Notes: generated from the sequence alone by a model not told the origin. A DNA stretch of 64,000 bases from Pedobacter mendelii (GCF_014635725.1 NZ_BMDJ01000008.1:62001-126000); one strand, 5' to 3'; counted from the first letter of the stretch, positions 43,298 to 52,383 are shown. Numbers and translations are program-made.

Positions 43298-44533
43298 ATG
43301 AATAGCACTACTCGCTTTAAACTCTCTACCATGATGTTCCTGGAATTTTTTATCTGGGGTGCATGGTTTGTAACTTTAGGAACTTTCCTTGGTAACAACT
43401 TAAAAGCCTCAGGTTCTGAAACTGGAGCCGTATTTTCAACTCAATCATGGGGAGCTATAATTGCACCATTTATTGTAGGTTTAATTGCAGATAGATATTT
43501 TAACGCTGAAAGAATACTAGGTGTTTTACATATTGTAGGTGCTGTACTAATGTACCAAATGTACACTGCCGCCGATGTAAGTGTTTTCTACCCATATGTG
43601 TTAGGTTACATGATTTTATTTATGCCAACACTTGCTTTGGTTAACTCAGTTTCTTTTAATCAAATGAAAGATCCTGAAAAAGAATTTGCTAATATCCGTG
43701 TATTCGGAACCATCGGTTGGATTATCGCAGGCTTGCTTATTAGCTTCGTATTTCATTGGGACTCTCCTGAAGGAATTCAATCCGGATTATTGAAGAATAC
43801 GTTCTTGATGGCAGGAATCGCATCATTAGTTTTAGGATTGTTTAGTTTTACTTTACCAGTCACACCTCCAAAAGTTGCTGAAGGTAGCATTAAGGTTAGA
43901 GACATTTTAGGACTAGATGCTTTAAAATTACTTAAAGATAAAAACTTTGCAATATTCTTTATTTCCTCTATTCTGATTTGTATTCCTTTGGCATTTTATT
44001 ATCAAAACGCGGGATTATTTCTTGCTGATATTAAAGTATCTAACCCAACAGGTAAAATGGCCATTGGTCAGGTTTCTGAGGCATTATTTTTACTTGCAAT
44101 TCCTGTATTCTTTTCTAAATACGGTTTTAAGAAAACGATTTTGATTGGTATGCTAGCTTGGGCAGTTCGTTACGTTCTTTTCGCTTATGGCAACGCAGAT
44201 AATCTAAGTTTTATGCTTATTATAGGCATTGCATTACACGGTGTATGTTACGATTTCTTCTTTGTTTCTGGTCAAATTTACACCAATTCTAAAGCTGGTG
44301 AAAAGGTAAAAAGTGCAGCTCAAGGAATTATAACTTTAGCAACTTATGGTGTAGGTATGCTTATCGGTTTTATTGTAGCAGGTTACATAACTGATATGTA
44401 CAAATCTGGCGATGTTACCGATTGGAAAATGGTTTGGATTATCCCGGCAGGAATTGCAGCAGTAGTATTTTTACTTTTTGCCGTTTTATTTAATGATAAA
44501 ACAAAAGCTGAAATCGAAGTTAAAGCAATATAA
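43298..44533 (+). CDS. MFS permease of the nucleoside/H+ symporter (NupG) type
   Basis: A 411-aa inner-membrane transporter with about 12 hydrophobic segments. It starts FKLSTMMFLEFFIWGAWFVTLGTFLGNNL, and VFSTQSWGAIIAPFIVGLIADRYF is typical of the Nuc_H_symport group. Bacteroidota members are often found beside Gfo/Idh/MocA and isomerase genes and probably move sugars rather than nucleosides. Here it would carry the products of periplasmic keto-sugar processing into the cytoplasm. The next gene starts 3 bp after its stop. Confidence 0.88.
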   Translation: MNSTTRFKLSTMMFLEFFIWGAWFVTLGTFLGNNLKASGSETGAVFSTQSWGAIIAPFIVGLIADRYFNAERILGVLHIVGAVLMYQMYTAADVSVFYPYVLGYMILFMPTLALVNSVSFNQMKDPEKEFANIRVFGTIGWIIAGLLISFVFHWDSPEGIQSGLLKNTFLMAGIASLVLGLFSFTLPVTPPKVAEGSIKVRDILGLDALKLLKDKNFAIFFISSILICIPLAFYYQNAGLFLADIKVSNPTGKMAIGQVSEALFLLAIPVFFSKYGFKKTILIGMLAWAVRYVLFAYGNADNLSFMLIIGIALHGVCYDFFFVSGQIYTNSKAGEKVKSAAQGIITLATYGVGMLIGFIVAGYITDMYKSGDVTDWKMVWIIPAGIAAVVFLLFAVLFNDKTKAEIEVKAI

Positions 44534-44536
44534 AAC

Positions 44537-45430
44537 ATGAAATCTAACTTAAATAGAAGAAATGCCTTAAAAAACATCATAGCAGGTACCGCAGCTATTG
44601 GTGTTTCTTCAGGATTTTCATCGCTTGCAATGAACAAAACAGATTTACAAGAACAGCCTTGGAAGCTGAAAGGAAATATTAATCATTCGGTTTGTCGTTG
44701 GTGTTTCAGTACGCTTGATGTAGAAACATTGTGTACCGAAGCTAAAAAACTAGGTTTAACCGGCATTGATTTGGTTGGGCCTAAAGATTGGCCAACCCTT
44801 AAAAAACATGGTTTAACATCAAGTATGTGTAATGGAGCTGAAATTAATCTGGTAGATGGTTTCAATGATAAAAAATTTCACGAGCAGTTGGTTAAAAACT
44901 ATTCAGAGATGATTCCTCGAGTTGCCGAAGCAGGTTATAAAAACCTGATTTGTTTTAGTGGCAACCGCAGAGGAATAGATGATGAAACAGGATGGAATAA
45001 TTGTGTTGAAGGATTAAAAAAATTAATTCCTTTAGCAGAAAAACATAACGTTATACTGATTATGGAGTTGCTAAACAGTAAAGTTAACCATAAAGATTAC
45101 CAGTGTGACAATACACCCTGGGGTGTAGAACTATGTAAACGTTTGGGTTCTGAAAACTTCAAATTGCTCTATGACATCTATCACATGCAAATTGATGAGG
45201 GTAATGTAATTAGTACAATTAAAACAAGCCACAATTATATAGCGCATTACCATACAGCGGGCGTTCCAGGCAGAAATGAAATTGATGATACGCAAGAACT
45301 TTACTATCCTGCAATAATGAAAGCCATAGTCGAAACTGGCTTTAAAGGTTTCGTAGCACAAGAATTTATTCCAAAAAATGCAGATAAACTGGCTTCTTTA
45401 AAAAAGGCCATATCAATTTGCGATATTTAA
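44537..45430 (+). CDS. Tat-exported hydroxypyruvate-isomerase-like TIM barrel
   Basis: A 297-aa protein with a twin-arginine signal (NRRNALKNIIAGTAAIGVSSG) and a xylose-isomerase-like barrel. The metal-site pattern of the Hyi family is visible: ILIMELLNSKVNH, FKLLYDIYHMQIDEG, YIAHYHTAGVPGRNEID and GFVAQEFIP. True hydroxypyruvate isomerase is cytoplasmic and lacks an export signal, so a keto-sugar role in the periplasm is more likely. Translation is probably coupled to the permease gene. Confidence 0.88.
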   Translation: MKSNLNRRNALKNIIAGTAAIGVSSGFSSLAMNKTDLQEQPWKLKGNINHSVCRWCFSTLDVETLCTEAKKLGLTGIDLVGPKDWPTLKKHGLTSSMCNGAEINLVDGFNDKKFHEQLVKNYSEMIPRVAEAGYKNLICFSGNRRGIDDETGWNNCVEGLKKLIPLAEKHNVILIMELLNSKVNHKDYQCDNTPWGVELCKRLGSENFKLLYDIYHMQIDEGNVISTIKTSHNYIAHYHTAGVPGRNEIDDTQELYYPAIMKAIVETGFKGFVAQEFIPKNADKLASLKKAISICDI

Positions 45431-45436
45431 ATAATT

Positions 45437-46309
45437 ATGGTATCAAGAAGAAATTTCCTAAAAACAAGTGGCATGGCAGCAGCTGCAATATATTTAATGC
45501 CATCATTTGCTTTCGCAGCGGACGAAAAAGTAGTTGGTTTACAACTATATTCTTTACGTGAAGATTTACCTAAAGATGTAAAAGGCGTTTTGGAAAAAGT
45601 CGCATTATCAGGATTTAAAGAAGTAGAAACTTATGGTTTCTCTATTAAAGATCAGTTTTGGGGCTTAACTCCAATTGAATTAAAGAAAATTTTAGATGCC
45701 AATGGATTAAAGGCTGTTAGTGGCCATTATGGTTTAGGCAGTTATTTAGTTGATGACAACACTGAAGAACTTAAAGCTGCAATTGCTGCTGCAAAAGTTT
45801 TAGGTAGTAAATATGTAACAATTCCCTGGTTAAGTCCAGATTTAAGGAAAAATGCAGATGATTATAAAAAGCTGGTAGCCAAGATTAACAAAGCTGGCCA
45901 AATGTGTAAAGATGCAGGAATACGACTAGCCTATCACAATCACGATTTCGAATTTGAGAAACAAGGCGATACAACTGGCTACGAAATTCTACTCAAAGGC
46001 ACGGATAAAAAACTTGTTGATTTTGAACTGGATTTATACTGGGTTGTTCGTTCAGGTATGGATCCTGTAGCATTATTTAAAGAAAATCCAGGGCGATTTA
46101 CCATGTGGCATGTTAAAGATATGGATAAAACGAAAAAAGAGTGGAATACTGAAGTTGGTCAGGGTTCAATTAATTTTAAAGCAATTTTCGCTGCTGCAAA
46201 ACTTTCGGGCATGAAACATTTCTTTATTGAGCATGAAACTAATTACAAGCCAAATCCAATTGAATCGGTAAAAATTAGCTGTGACTACGTTAAAAAAGAA
46301 TTGATATAA
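45437..46309 (+). CDS. Tat-exported sugar phosphate isomerase/epimerase, copy 1
   Basis: A 290-aa TIM-barrel protein with twin-arginine signal MVSRRNFLKTSGMAAAAIYL and likely cleavage after FAFA. Conserved blocks: LQLYSLREDLPKDVKG, LAYHNHDFEF, FELDLYWVVRSGMDPVALF, MWHVKDMDKTKKEWNTEVGQG and HFFIEHETN, which supply the acids and histidines of a divalent-metal site. It is closely similar to the next gene product and begins 6 bp after the preceding stop. Confidence 0.9.
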   Translation: MVSRRNFLKTSGMAAAAIYLMPSFAFAADEKVVGLQLYSLREDLPKDVKGVLEKVALSGFKEVETYGFSIKDQFWGLTPIELKKILDANGLKAVSGHYGLGSYLVDDNTEELKAAIAAAKVLGSKYVTIPWLSPDLRKNADDYKKLVAKINKAGQMCKDAGIRLAYHNHDFEFEKQGDTTGYEILLKGTDKKLVDFELDLYWVVRSGMDPVALFKENPGRFTMWHVKDMDKTKKEWNTEVGQGSINFKAIFAAAKLSGMKHFFIEHETNYKPNPIESVKISCDYVKKELI

Positions 46310-46326
46310 CCTATAAAAGCTTCACC

Positions 46327-47196
46327 ATGAATTCTAGAAGAACATTTATAAAACAGGCAGGAATGGCGGCTGGTGCTGCATTGCTAATTCCATCTTTTGC
46401 TTTTGATAAAGTAACTAAAAATGTTGGCTTACAATTATACTCCTTACGAAAAGAATTACCTGCAGATGTTAAAGGTGTAATTGCTAAAGTTGCTGATGCA
46501 GGTTACAAAGAAGTTGAAACTTATGGTTTTGCTAATGGAAAGTTTTGGGGATTAACACCAAAAGAATTTAAAACACTATTGAAGGATAATGGTTTGAAAG
46601 CTCCAAGTGGACACTACAGTATGGATGATTTCAGGAAAACCGGGAAAACGGATAAACTTAAAGCTGATATCGAATCTTCGGCCGCAATTGGTGGTAAATA
46701 TTTTACTATTGCGGGTGCTCATGTAGACATGACGATGGGCGTAGACGGTTTCAAAAAAACTGCTGATGATTTTAATAAAGTTGCCGAACTTGCTAAGGCT
46801 TCTGGTTTAAAATTTGCTTATCATAACCATGATTTTGAATTCAAAAAAATAGGCGACACAACTGGCTATGACGTTTACTTAACAGAAACAGACAAAAATC
46901 TCGTAAACTTCGAATTGGATTTATATTGGGTTGTTCGTTCAGGAAATGATCCGCTAGCATTATTTAAAAAATATCCAGGACGTTTCCCCATGTGGCATGT
47001 TAAAGATATGGACAAGGCAAAGCCAGAATGGAACACTGAAGTTGGAAAAGGTTCAATTGATTTTAAATCAATTTTTGCAGAGGCTAAACTTTCGGGTATG
47101 CAGCATTATTTTGTAGAGCATGAAACCAATTATAACCCAACTCCCATTGAATCTATTAAAACCAGTTGTGACTATATAAAAGCAAATTTGATATAG
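46327..47196 (+). CDS. Tat-exported sugar phosphate isomerase/epimerase, copy 2
   Basis: A 289-aa tandem paralogue of the preceding protein, sharing the Tat signal (MNSRRTFIKQAGMAAGAALL) and all metal-site blocks (FAYHNHDFEF, LDLYWVVRSGNDPLALF, MWHVKDMDKAKPEWNTEVGKG). The region after SGHYSMDDFRKTGKTD differs most, which could alter substrate choice or oligomer contacts. It ends the cluster; an imperfect 15-bp-arm hairpin follows. Confidence 0.9.
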   Translation: MNSRRTFIKQAGMAAGAALLIPSFAFDKVTKNVGLQLYSLRKELPADVKGVIAKVADAGYKEVETYGFANGKFWGLTPKEFKTLLKDNGLKAPSGHYSMDDFRKTGKTDKLKADIESSAAIGGKYFTIAGAHVDMTMGVDGFKKTADDFNKVAELAKASGLKFAYHNHDFEFKKIGDTTGYDVYLTETDKNLVNFELDLYWVVRSGNDPLALFKKYPGRFPMWHVKDMDKAKPEWNTEVGKGSIDFKSIFAEAKLSGMQHYFVEHETNYNPTPIESIKTSCDYIKANLI

Positions 47197-47202
47197 ATTA
47201 TT

Positions 47203-47248
47203 AGACTTACTAAGTTTTGTTCTTGTATGGATGAAACTTAGTAAATCT
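47203..47248 (+). terminator. Hairpin at the end of the oxidative cluster
   Basis: 15-base arms (47203-47217 and 47234-47248), mismatched at one pair, flank a 16-base loop. The following T run is weak, so termination efficiency is uncertain. Confidence 0.5.
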
Positions 47249-47394
47249 GTTATTTGCATTTTACGGTAGTCTCAACCGAAGCATAGCCAAATGGAGAAAA
47301 CTTAGTCAATTAACAGATTAAAAAGATTTTTCCCCTGCGCTACTGAATTCCTATTCAAAATCTATACCTAAGCATCCACTATAGAATCTATAAT

Positions 47395-50004
47395 TTAATT
47401 TATTTTCGCCGCCAGCACACACGTATTTTTAAATTGCTTGGTTTTTCCATTCAAATCAAATACATCAAAAATGATAACGTAAATGCCTATTGCGGCTTTT
47501 TGACCATTATCATTTATACCATCCCAGCTTAAATTTCCCTTTGTTCCAATAGTTTGATTTTTCAATAGCTTTCTAACTAATCTTCCTTTATCCGAATAAA
47601 TATTTACGGTAGCAAAACTAGCATTTTCAGTTACCTGATAATCTAAAGTCAATAAATCTTCAAAGTTATCTCCATCAGGCGAAAAAGTTTTAGATAACAA
47701 TTTCACATAAACTTCATCTCCGTTTGATTCTTGAGAGTTTTTATAGGTTGGTGTGGCAAAGCCAACTGAAGCCGCGGCAGATTTAAAATTACCAACTTCG
47801 TTTGCATTTTTCTCCATAGAAACCCGCTCTAAAGATACACCATCAGGGTTTTGAAGTAAAGCTACATGCATTTTTTCGTTATAATCAAACCTATCTATCT
47901 GCAAACTGTTGCTTAATATTATCACCGTGCCTCTATCATTGTTAAACCCTGGCATGCTACTTAGTTGAATAAAATTATTAGGATTTTCACAAAAATAATT
48001 TGCTTTAATAATTGAGGCATCTGTAGTGATAACCCAATAAGTTTTTGGAAATATTAACAAGCTCTTAGCTGATAAATTTTTAATATTTGCAACCTTCCCA
48101 TTTGCATCTAGATTGGCCAATTGTAAATCTTTCAGATCCAGAACTTGGTCGTTTTTATTATAAATTTCAACAAAATCTACGCTTCCAACTTTTGGATTAA
48201 ACAGTATTTCAGAAATCAAAATATCGTTTTTATCTGCTTTCCTGGCAATAAATAATTTAGCTGTATTCGCATCAGGACTTATTAAATTACCAGCACAATC
48301 CGTTATATTGTTTAAGGTTAAAATATTTTCTATACCTCTTGCTAACGGACTAGACAACACCATCGTAGCAGTGTTAAAATTTGGAGAATTGACAATTACT
48401 GATTTCGGTTGACCAATACCATGATTGATAGAATAATTAGTGATTTGCGCTACCGATAAACTATCTACTGATTTTGAGAATTCAACATGGACGGTAACAC
48501 TATCAATAACATTTGCCGATACAAGCTTAGGAATTTCTTTGCTCAGTTGGGTATTGTATATTGAATTTTGCTTGCCGGGTGTTCCTCCAGAAGCATCAAC
48601 AGAAGCAGCCCAATTTTGACTGCCCTTACAAATGCCTTTCGGGTCAATTAATTCTAAACTATAGCCACCTTTTTTCTTCGCATCATCTCTGTACCAACTA
48701 TCAGTATATGCAACCTTGTCAATTATTTTACCAGTTGGATCATTTAGAGTAAGTACATCCCTATCATTATTTAAGCTAGGCCATGGCGAAATTCCGATCA
48801 CTTTACCAAAAGACTTAAACAAAACTTCATCAGCTTTTGCGGTTAAAATTATATGCTGGTTCGGCTTAATTGTATCAATAGGTAAAGTAGATGTGGGAGT
48901 TTGGTCGTTAAATTTCCATCCTTGAGTTAGAATATATTCCTTGGTGGTATTCCAAATCTCCACAAATTCTTTTTGCGGCAAAGCAGAACTGCCCGTTGGA
49001 TTTGCAAAGATTTCGTTAATTACAACATCACCAAATTTAGCTATGTATGGCTTAATAAAGCTAAATTTTACATTACTGTTTGCAGCAATAACATTGCCTT
49101 TTTTATCCTTTACGCCGTTTATATTTAATATATATTCTCCAGAATTAAAATCTTTGGAGAAAGTAAACCGAAATACATTTGGCAAAGTAGTTACAGCAAC
49201 ATTTGCCGGATGGCCATAACCGTTTGATAAAGTGTAATTGGTATTTACCAATGCAGAACTTATGTCTAAAGCTTCAGAAAAAGCAACATCCAATGTTGAA
49301 GCATTTATAACTTCGATATTTTTAACAGTTGGTGGAGTTATATCTGGTAAAAGGTCATCAATTTTAAAATCATCAAAAATATATAGGTTGTATCTGGAAG
49401 CCGTTGCATATTTACAATAAATACCTGTAAATAATGAAGTTGTAAACGTCTTATCTGTAGCGCTTCCCTCAAGATTAAAATTATTACCCCCTAAAACATC
49501 GGTAAATAAATCCCATTTCCCATTAGCATCTCTAGTAACTTTAACCTTCGCAAAAACTCGATTTGCATTTGCTCTTACTTTTTGTGGTCCGGTAATAATA
49601 CGAGTTACTGTAGTCCCAGTTTGCTTGTATAAATGAAAACCATCTGCTGCTCTAGTTTCGCCAATTTGAATGAAATATCCATTCAAACTCCCTTTCAAAT
49701 CTTCCTTATCAGCAGTTAAATAAATGCGCACTAAGTTAGTTGTTGATGGATTGAAATCTAGTTGCACTAAAAATTCCCAGCTAACGTTTAAGCTTTGTTG
49801 ATTTGCCGTGGAAAGCGAAATAACTTGCGATGCGAGTTGTTGTCCTTTAGATTGTAGTTGCTTCTGCGGGTTTACCTGAAAATAATTAACATCGCCTTTC
49901 CATGTCGGATTTTGGGAGAAATCGCCATCAGAAAACGAATCGATAACCTGGGAAAATGCAATTTTAGAAAATAACAATAGGGATATAAGCAGAATTTTCT
50001 TCAT
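47395..50004 (-). CDS. Large secreted protein with lamin-tail and FlgD-like domains
   Basis: An 869-aa protein with signal ending at AFSQ. In order: a concanavalin-like N-terminal domain (about 20-215), an Ig-like domain (about 225-325), a lamin-tail domain (about 330-460: DVVINEIFANPTGSS), a second Ig-like region (about 485-595), a second lamin-tail domain (about 600-720: ILISEILFNPKVGSVDFVEIYN) and a C-terminal FlgD-like/CHU-type domain (about 770-869: FSPDGDNFEDLLTLDYQV). The end resembles type IX secretion sorting domains, so cell-surface display is likely. A role in adhesion or polymer binding is a guess. Confidence 0.82.
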   Translation of the reverse strand: MKKILLISLLLFSKIAFSQVIDSFSDGDFSQNPTWKGDVNYFQVNPQKQLQSKGQQLASQVISLSTANQQSLNVSWEFLVQLDFNPSTTNLVRIYLTADKEDLKGSLNGYFIQIGETRAADGFHLYKQTGTTVTRIITGPQKVRANANRVFAKVKVTRDANGKWDLFTDVLGGNNFNLEGSATDKTFTTSLFTGIYCKYATASRYNLYIFDDFKIDDLLPDITPPTVKNIEVINASTLDVAFSEALDISSALVNTNYTLSNGYGHPANVAVTTLPNVFRFTFSKDFNSGEYILNINGVKDKKGNVIAANSNVKFSFIKPYIAKFGDVVINEIFANPTGSSALPQKEFVEIWNTTKEYILTQGWKFNDQTPTSTLPIDTIKPNQHIILTAKADEVLFKSFGKVIGISPWPSLNNDRDVLTLNDPTGKIIDKVAYTDSWYRDDAKKKGGYSLELIDPKGICKGSQNWAASVDASGGTPGKQNSIYNTQLSKEIPKLVSANVIDSVTVHVEFSKSVDSLSVAQITNYSINHGIGQPKSVIVNSPNFNTATMVLSSPLARGIENILTLNNITDCAGNLISPDANTAKLFIARKADKNDILISEILFNPKVGSVDFVEIYNKNDQVLDLKDLQLANLDANGKVANIKNLSAKSLLIFPKTYWVITTDASIIKANYFCENPNNFIQLSSMPGFNNDRGTVIILSNSLQIDRFDYNEKMHVALLQNPDGVSLERVSMEKNANEVGNFKSAAASVGFATPTYKNSQESNGDEVYVKLLSKTFSPDGDNFEDLLTLDYQVTENASFATVNIYSDKGRLVRKLLKNQTIGTKGNLSWDGINDNGQKAAIGIYVIIFDVFDLNGKTKQFKNTCVLAAKIN

Positions 50005-50053
50005 ATTTGGGCTTATATCAAATGTTTAATAAATATAATAATTAAAATTTAAA

Positions 50054-51043
50054 ATGAAAGTAGCAGTAGTTGGAGCAACTGGTTTGGTTGGTACCGTAAT
50101 GTTAAAAGTATTGGAGGAAAGAAATTTCCCTTTAACAGAGTTAATTCCTGTAGCATCTGAAAAGAGTGTTGGTAAGGAAATTACTTTTAAGGGTAAGAAG
50201 TTCCCAATCGTTAGCATGGATACTGCAATCGGTATGAGACCAGATATTGCCCTCTTCTCTGCTGGTGGAAATACTTCATTAGAACATGCGCCACGTTTTA
50301 AAGAGGCTGGAACGACTGTTATTGATAATTCTTCGGCATGGAGAATGGACCCAACAGTTAAATTAATTGTTCCTGAAGTTAATGCCCATGAGCTTTCTAT
50401 CGATAACAAAATAATTGCAAACCCGAATTGTTCTACCATACAAATGGTGGTGGTTTTGAAACCTTTGCACGATAAATATAAAATCAAACGTGTAGTGGTT
50501 TCTACGTACCAATCTGTAACCGGAACAGGCGTTAAAGCTGTTGAGCAATTGATGAATGAGCGTAAAGGCATTGATGGTCCGAAAGCTTATCCTTACGAAA
50601 TTGATTTAAATGTTCTTCCTCACATTGATGTTTTCATGGAAAATGGATACACCAAAGAAGAGATGAAAATGGTGAAAGAAACAAATAAAATCATGAGCGA
50701 TGACAGCATTAAAGTTACCGCTACTACCGTTCGTATTCCGGTAATGGGTGGTCACTCAGAATCGGTAAATATCGAATTTGAAAATGATTTCGATTTGGCT
50801 GAAGTTCGCAGTATTTTAGAAAAATCACCTGGCATTATCGTTGTTGATGATGTTGCAAATTTAAAATACCCAATGCCGAAAGATGCGCATGAAAAAGATG
50901 AAGTTTTTGTAGGTCGTATTCGTAGAGATGAATCGGCACCTAAAGCTTTAAACCTTTGGATTGTTGCTGATAATCTGCGTAAAGGCGCTGCAACAAATGC
51001 AGTTCAAATTGCAGAATATTTAATCCAGAAAGAATTAGTATAA
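50054..51043 (+). CDS. asd: Aspartate-semialdehyde dehydrogenase
   Basis: A 329-aa enzyme that reduces aspartyl-phosphate to aspartate semialdehyde, shared by lysine/diaminopimelate, threonine and methionine synthesis. It has the NADP motif VVGATGLVGTVMLKVL, the catalytic cysteine in IIANPNCSTIQMVVVL, YQSVTGTGVKA, and the substrate histidine in RIPVMGGHSESVNIEF. Length is typical. It is divergent from the lamin-tail gene with 49 bp between, and a long hairpin terminates it. Confidence 0.96.
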   Translation: MKVAVVGATGLVGTVMLKVLEERNFPLTELIPVASEKSVGKEITFKGKKFPIVSMDTAIGMRPDIALFSAGGNTSLEHAPRFKEAGTTVIDNSSAWRMDPTVKLIVPEVNAHELSIDNKIIANPNCSTIQMVVVLKPLHDKYKIKRVVVSTYQSVTGTGVKAVEQLMNERKGIDGPKAYPYEIDLNVLPHIDVFMENGYTKEEMKMVKETNKIMSDDSIKVTATTVRIPVMGGHSESVNIEFENDFDLAEVRSILEKSPGIIVVDDVANLKYPMPKDAHEKDEVFVGRIRRDESAPKALNLWIVADNLRKGAATNAVQIAEYLIQKELV

Positions 51044-51051
51044 ATATTACC

Positions 51052-51089
51052 AGATCTATAAGGTTTTGAAAACCTTGTAGATCTTTTTA
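51052..51089 (+). terminator. Terminator of asd
   Basis: The arms AGATCTATAAGGTTT and AAACCTTGTAGATCT pair around a short loop with one G-U. A run of five T follows. Confidence 0.85.
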
Positions 51090-51140
51090 TTAAAAGCGAT
51101 GTGTTAACCACCCATCGCTTTTTTATGATAAAACTAATCC

Positions 51141-51220
51141 TAATCTCTAATTTATATATAAATTAGAGATTATAATCTAAATATTATATATAAATTAGAG
51201 ATTATAATCTAAATATTATA
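51141..51220. repeat. 32-bp palindrome and two exact 32-bp tandem repeats upstream of the ATPase gene
   Basis: Positions 51141-51172 are a perfect 32-bp inverted repeat centred on TATATA. Overlapping it, 51153-51184 and 51185-51216 are identical 32-bp direct copies plus a partial TATA; each carries the inner palindrome AGATTATAATCT. A TACCTTTA element (51221-51228), close to the -7 consensus, follows directly. The array ends 33 bp before the ATG at 51250. Confidence 0.9.
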
Positions 51221-51249
51221 TACCTTTATGTAAACTGATAGATAAAATT

Positions 51250-52374
51250 ATGATTGAGAGGGACTTAAATTCAGTTATTAAATCAAAGTTTTTTAAAGGA
51301 AAAGCTATTATTTTAACTGGCGCAAGGCAAGTAGGTAAAACAACCTTATTAAAACAGCTCGTAAAAGAAACTGAACTACCATTTGTTTTTTTAAATTGTG
51401 ATGAAGCTGAAGTTCGTAATACTCTAGAAAACACAAGCGTTGAAAGACTGAAATCGATAATTGGAAATAATAAAATCATTTTTATTGATGAAGCACAAAG
51501 AGTAAATGGAATTGGATTAACTTTAAAAATTATAGTTGATAATTTTGCTGATATACAGCTTCTCGTTACTGGTTCATCATCATTAGAGCTAGCTACAGGA
51601 ATAAAAGAACCACTAACTGGCAGAAAATTTGAATACAATCTCTTCCCTTTTTCGATATCAGAATTGGCAAATGACAAAAATTTATTAGCTGAAGAACAGG
51701 CTTTAGAAAAGAGATTGATTTATGGCAGTTATCCTGATGCCATAAATTATCCTGGCGAGGAAAAAGAGCTTTTACTTAATTTAACCAACAGTTATTTATT
51801 TAAAGATATTTTATCCTTAACTAGCATTAGAAAACCGATACAATTAGAAAAATTGGTTCAAGCGTTGGCTTTACAAATGGGGCATGAAGTTTCTTACCAA
51901 GAACTTGGACAAATTATCGATGCAGATAAACAAACGGTAGAAAAGTATATCGATTTGTTGGAACAATGCTTTGTAATTTTTAAACTTACAGCTTTCAGCA
52001 AAAATCTTCGAAACGAAATAAAAAAGAGCAGAAAAATATATTTTTATGATAACGGAATCCGAAATGCATTAATCCAAAATTTTAGCTCTTTAGCATTAAG
52101 ACAGGATACAGGAGCATTATTTGAAAATTATATTATAGCTGAATTTATAAAGAAGAATAACAATAAACGAAGATTTGCCAAATATTATTTCTGGAGAAGT
52201 TTTCAGCAACAAGAAATAGATTTAATTGAAGAAGTTGATGGAAATATCAATGCAATGGAAATTAAGTGGAACGAAAATAAAAAAGTTAAATTTCCAACCA
52301 CTTTTACAGATGCTTATCTTATTAACACTACATCTGTAATTAATAAAAAAAATTATTCAAGCTTTTTAATATAA
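51250..52374 (+). CDS. AAA_14/DUF4143-type ATPase
   Basis: A 374-aa protein. The P-loop GARQVGKT is at 24-31, Walker B is IIFIDEAQRVNG (about 75-86), and sensor-like LLVTGSSSLELATG follows. A DUF4143 region fills the C-terminal half, with a winged-helix-like part (VSYQELGQIIDADKQTVEKYIDLLE). The end, EIDLIEEVDGNINAMEIKW, resembles the E-x-K core of a PD-(D/E)XK fold. The function of the family is unknown; single copies are scattered in bacterial genomes, often as isolated accessory genes. Here it sits between asd and a PBP gene behind an unusual repeat. Confidence 0.9.
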   Translation: MIERDLNSVIKSKFFKGKAIILTGARQVGKTTLLKQLVKETELPFVFLNCDEAEVRNTLENTSVERLKSIIGNNKIIFIDEAQRVNGIGLTLKIIVDNFADIQLLVTGSSSLELATGIKEPLTGRKFEYNLFPFSISELANDKNLLAEEQALEKRLIYGSYPDAINYPGEEKELLLNLTNSYLFKDILSLTSIRKPIQLEKLVQALALQMGHEVSYQELGQIIDADKQTVEKYIDLLEQCFVIFKLTAFSKNLRNEIKKSRKIYFYDNGIRNALIQNFSSLALRQDTGALFENYIIAEFIKKNNNKRRFAKYYFWRSFQQQEIDLIEEVDGNINAMEIKWNENKKVKFPTTFTDAYLINTTSVINKKNYSSFLI

Positions 52375-52383
52375 ATATTTACA

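Noticed and set aside
44537..45430. Genuine hydroxypyruvate isomerase
   Set aside because: The twin-arginine signal and the keto-sugar gene context argue against the cytoplasmic glyoxylate-pathway enzyme.
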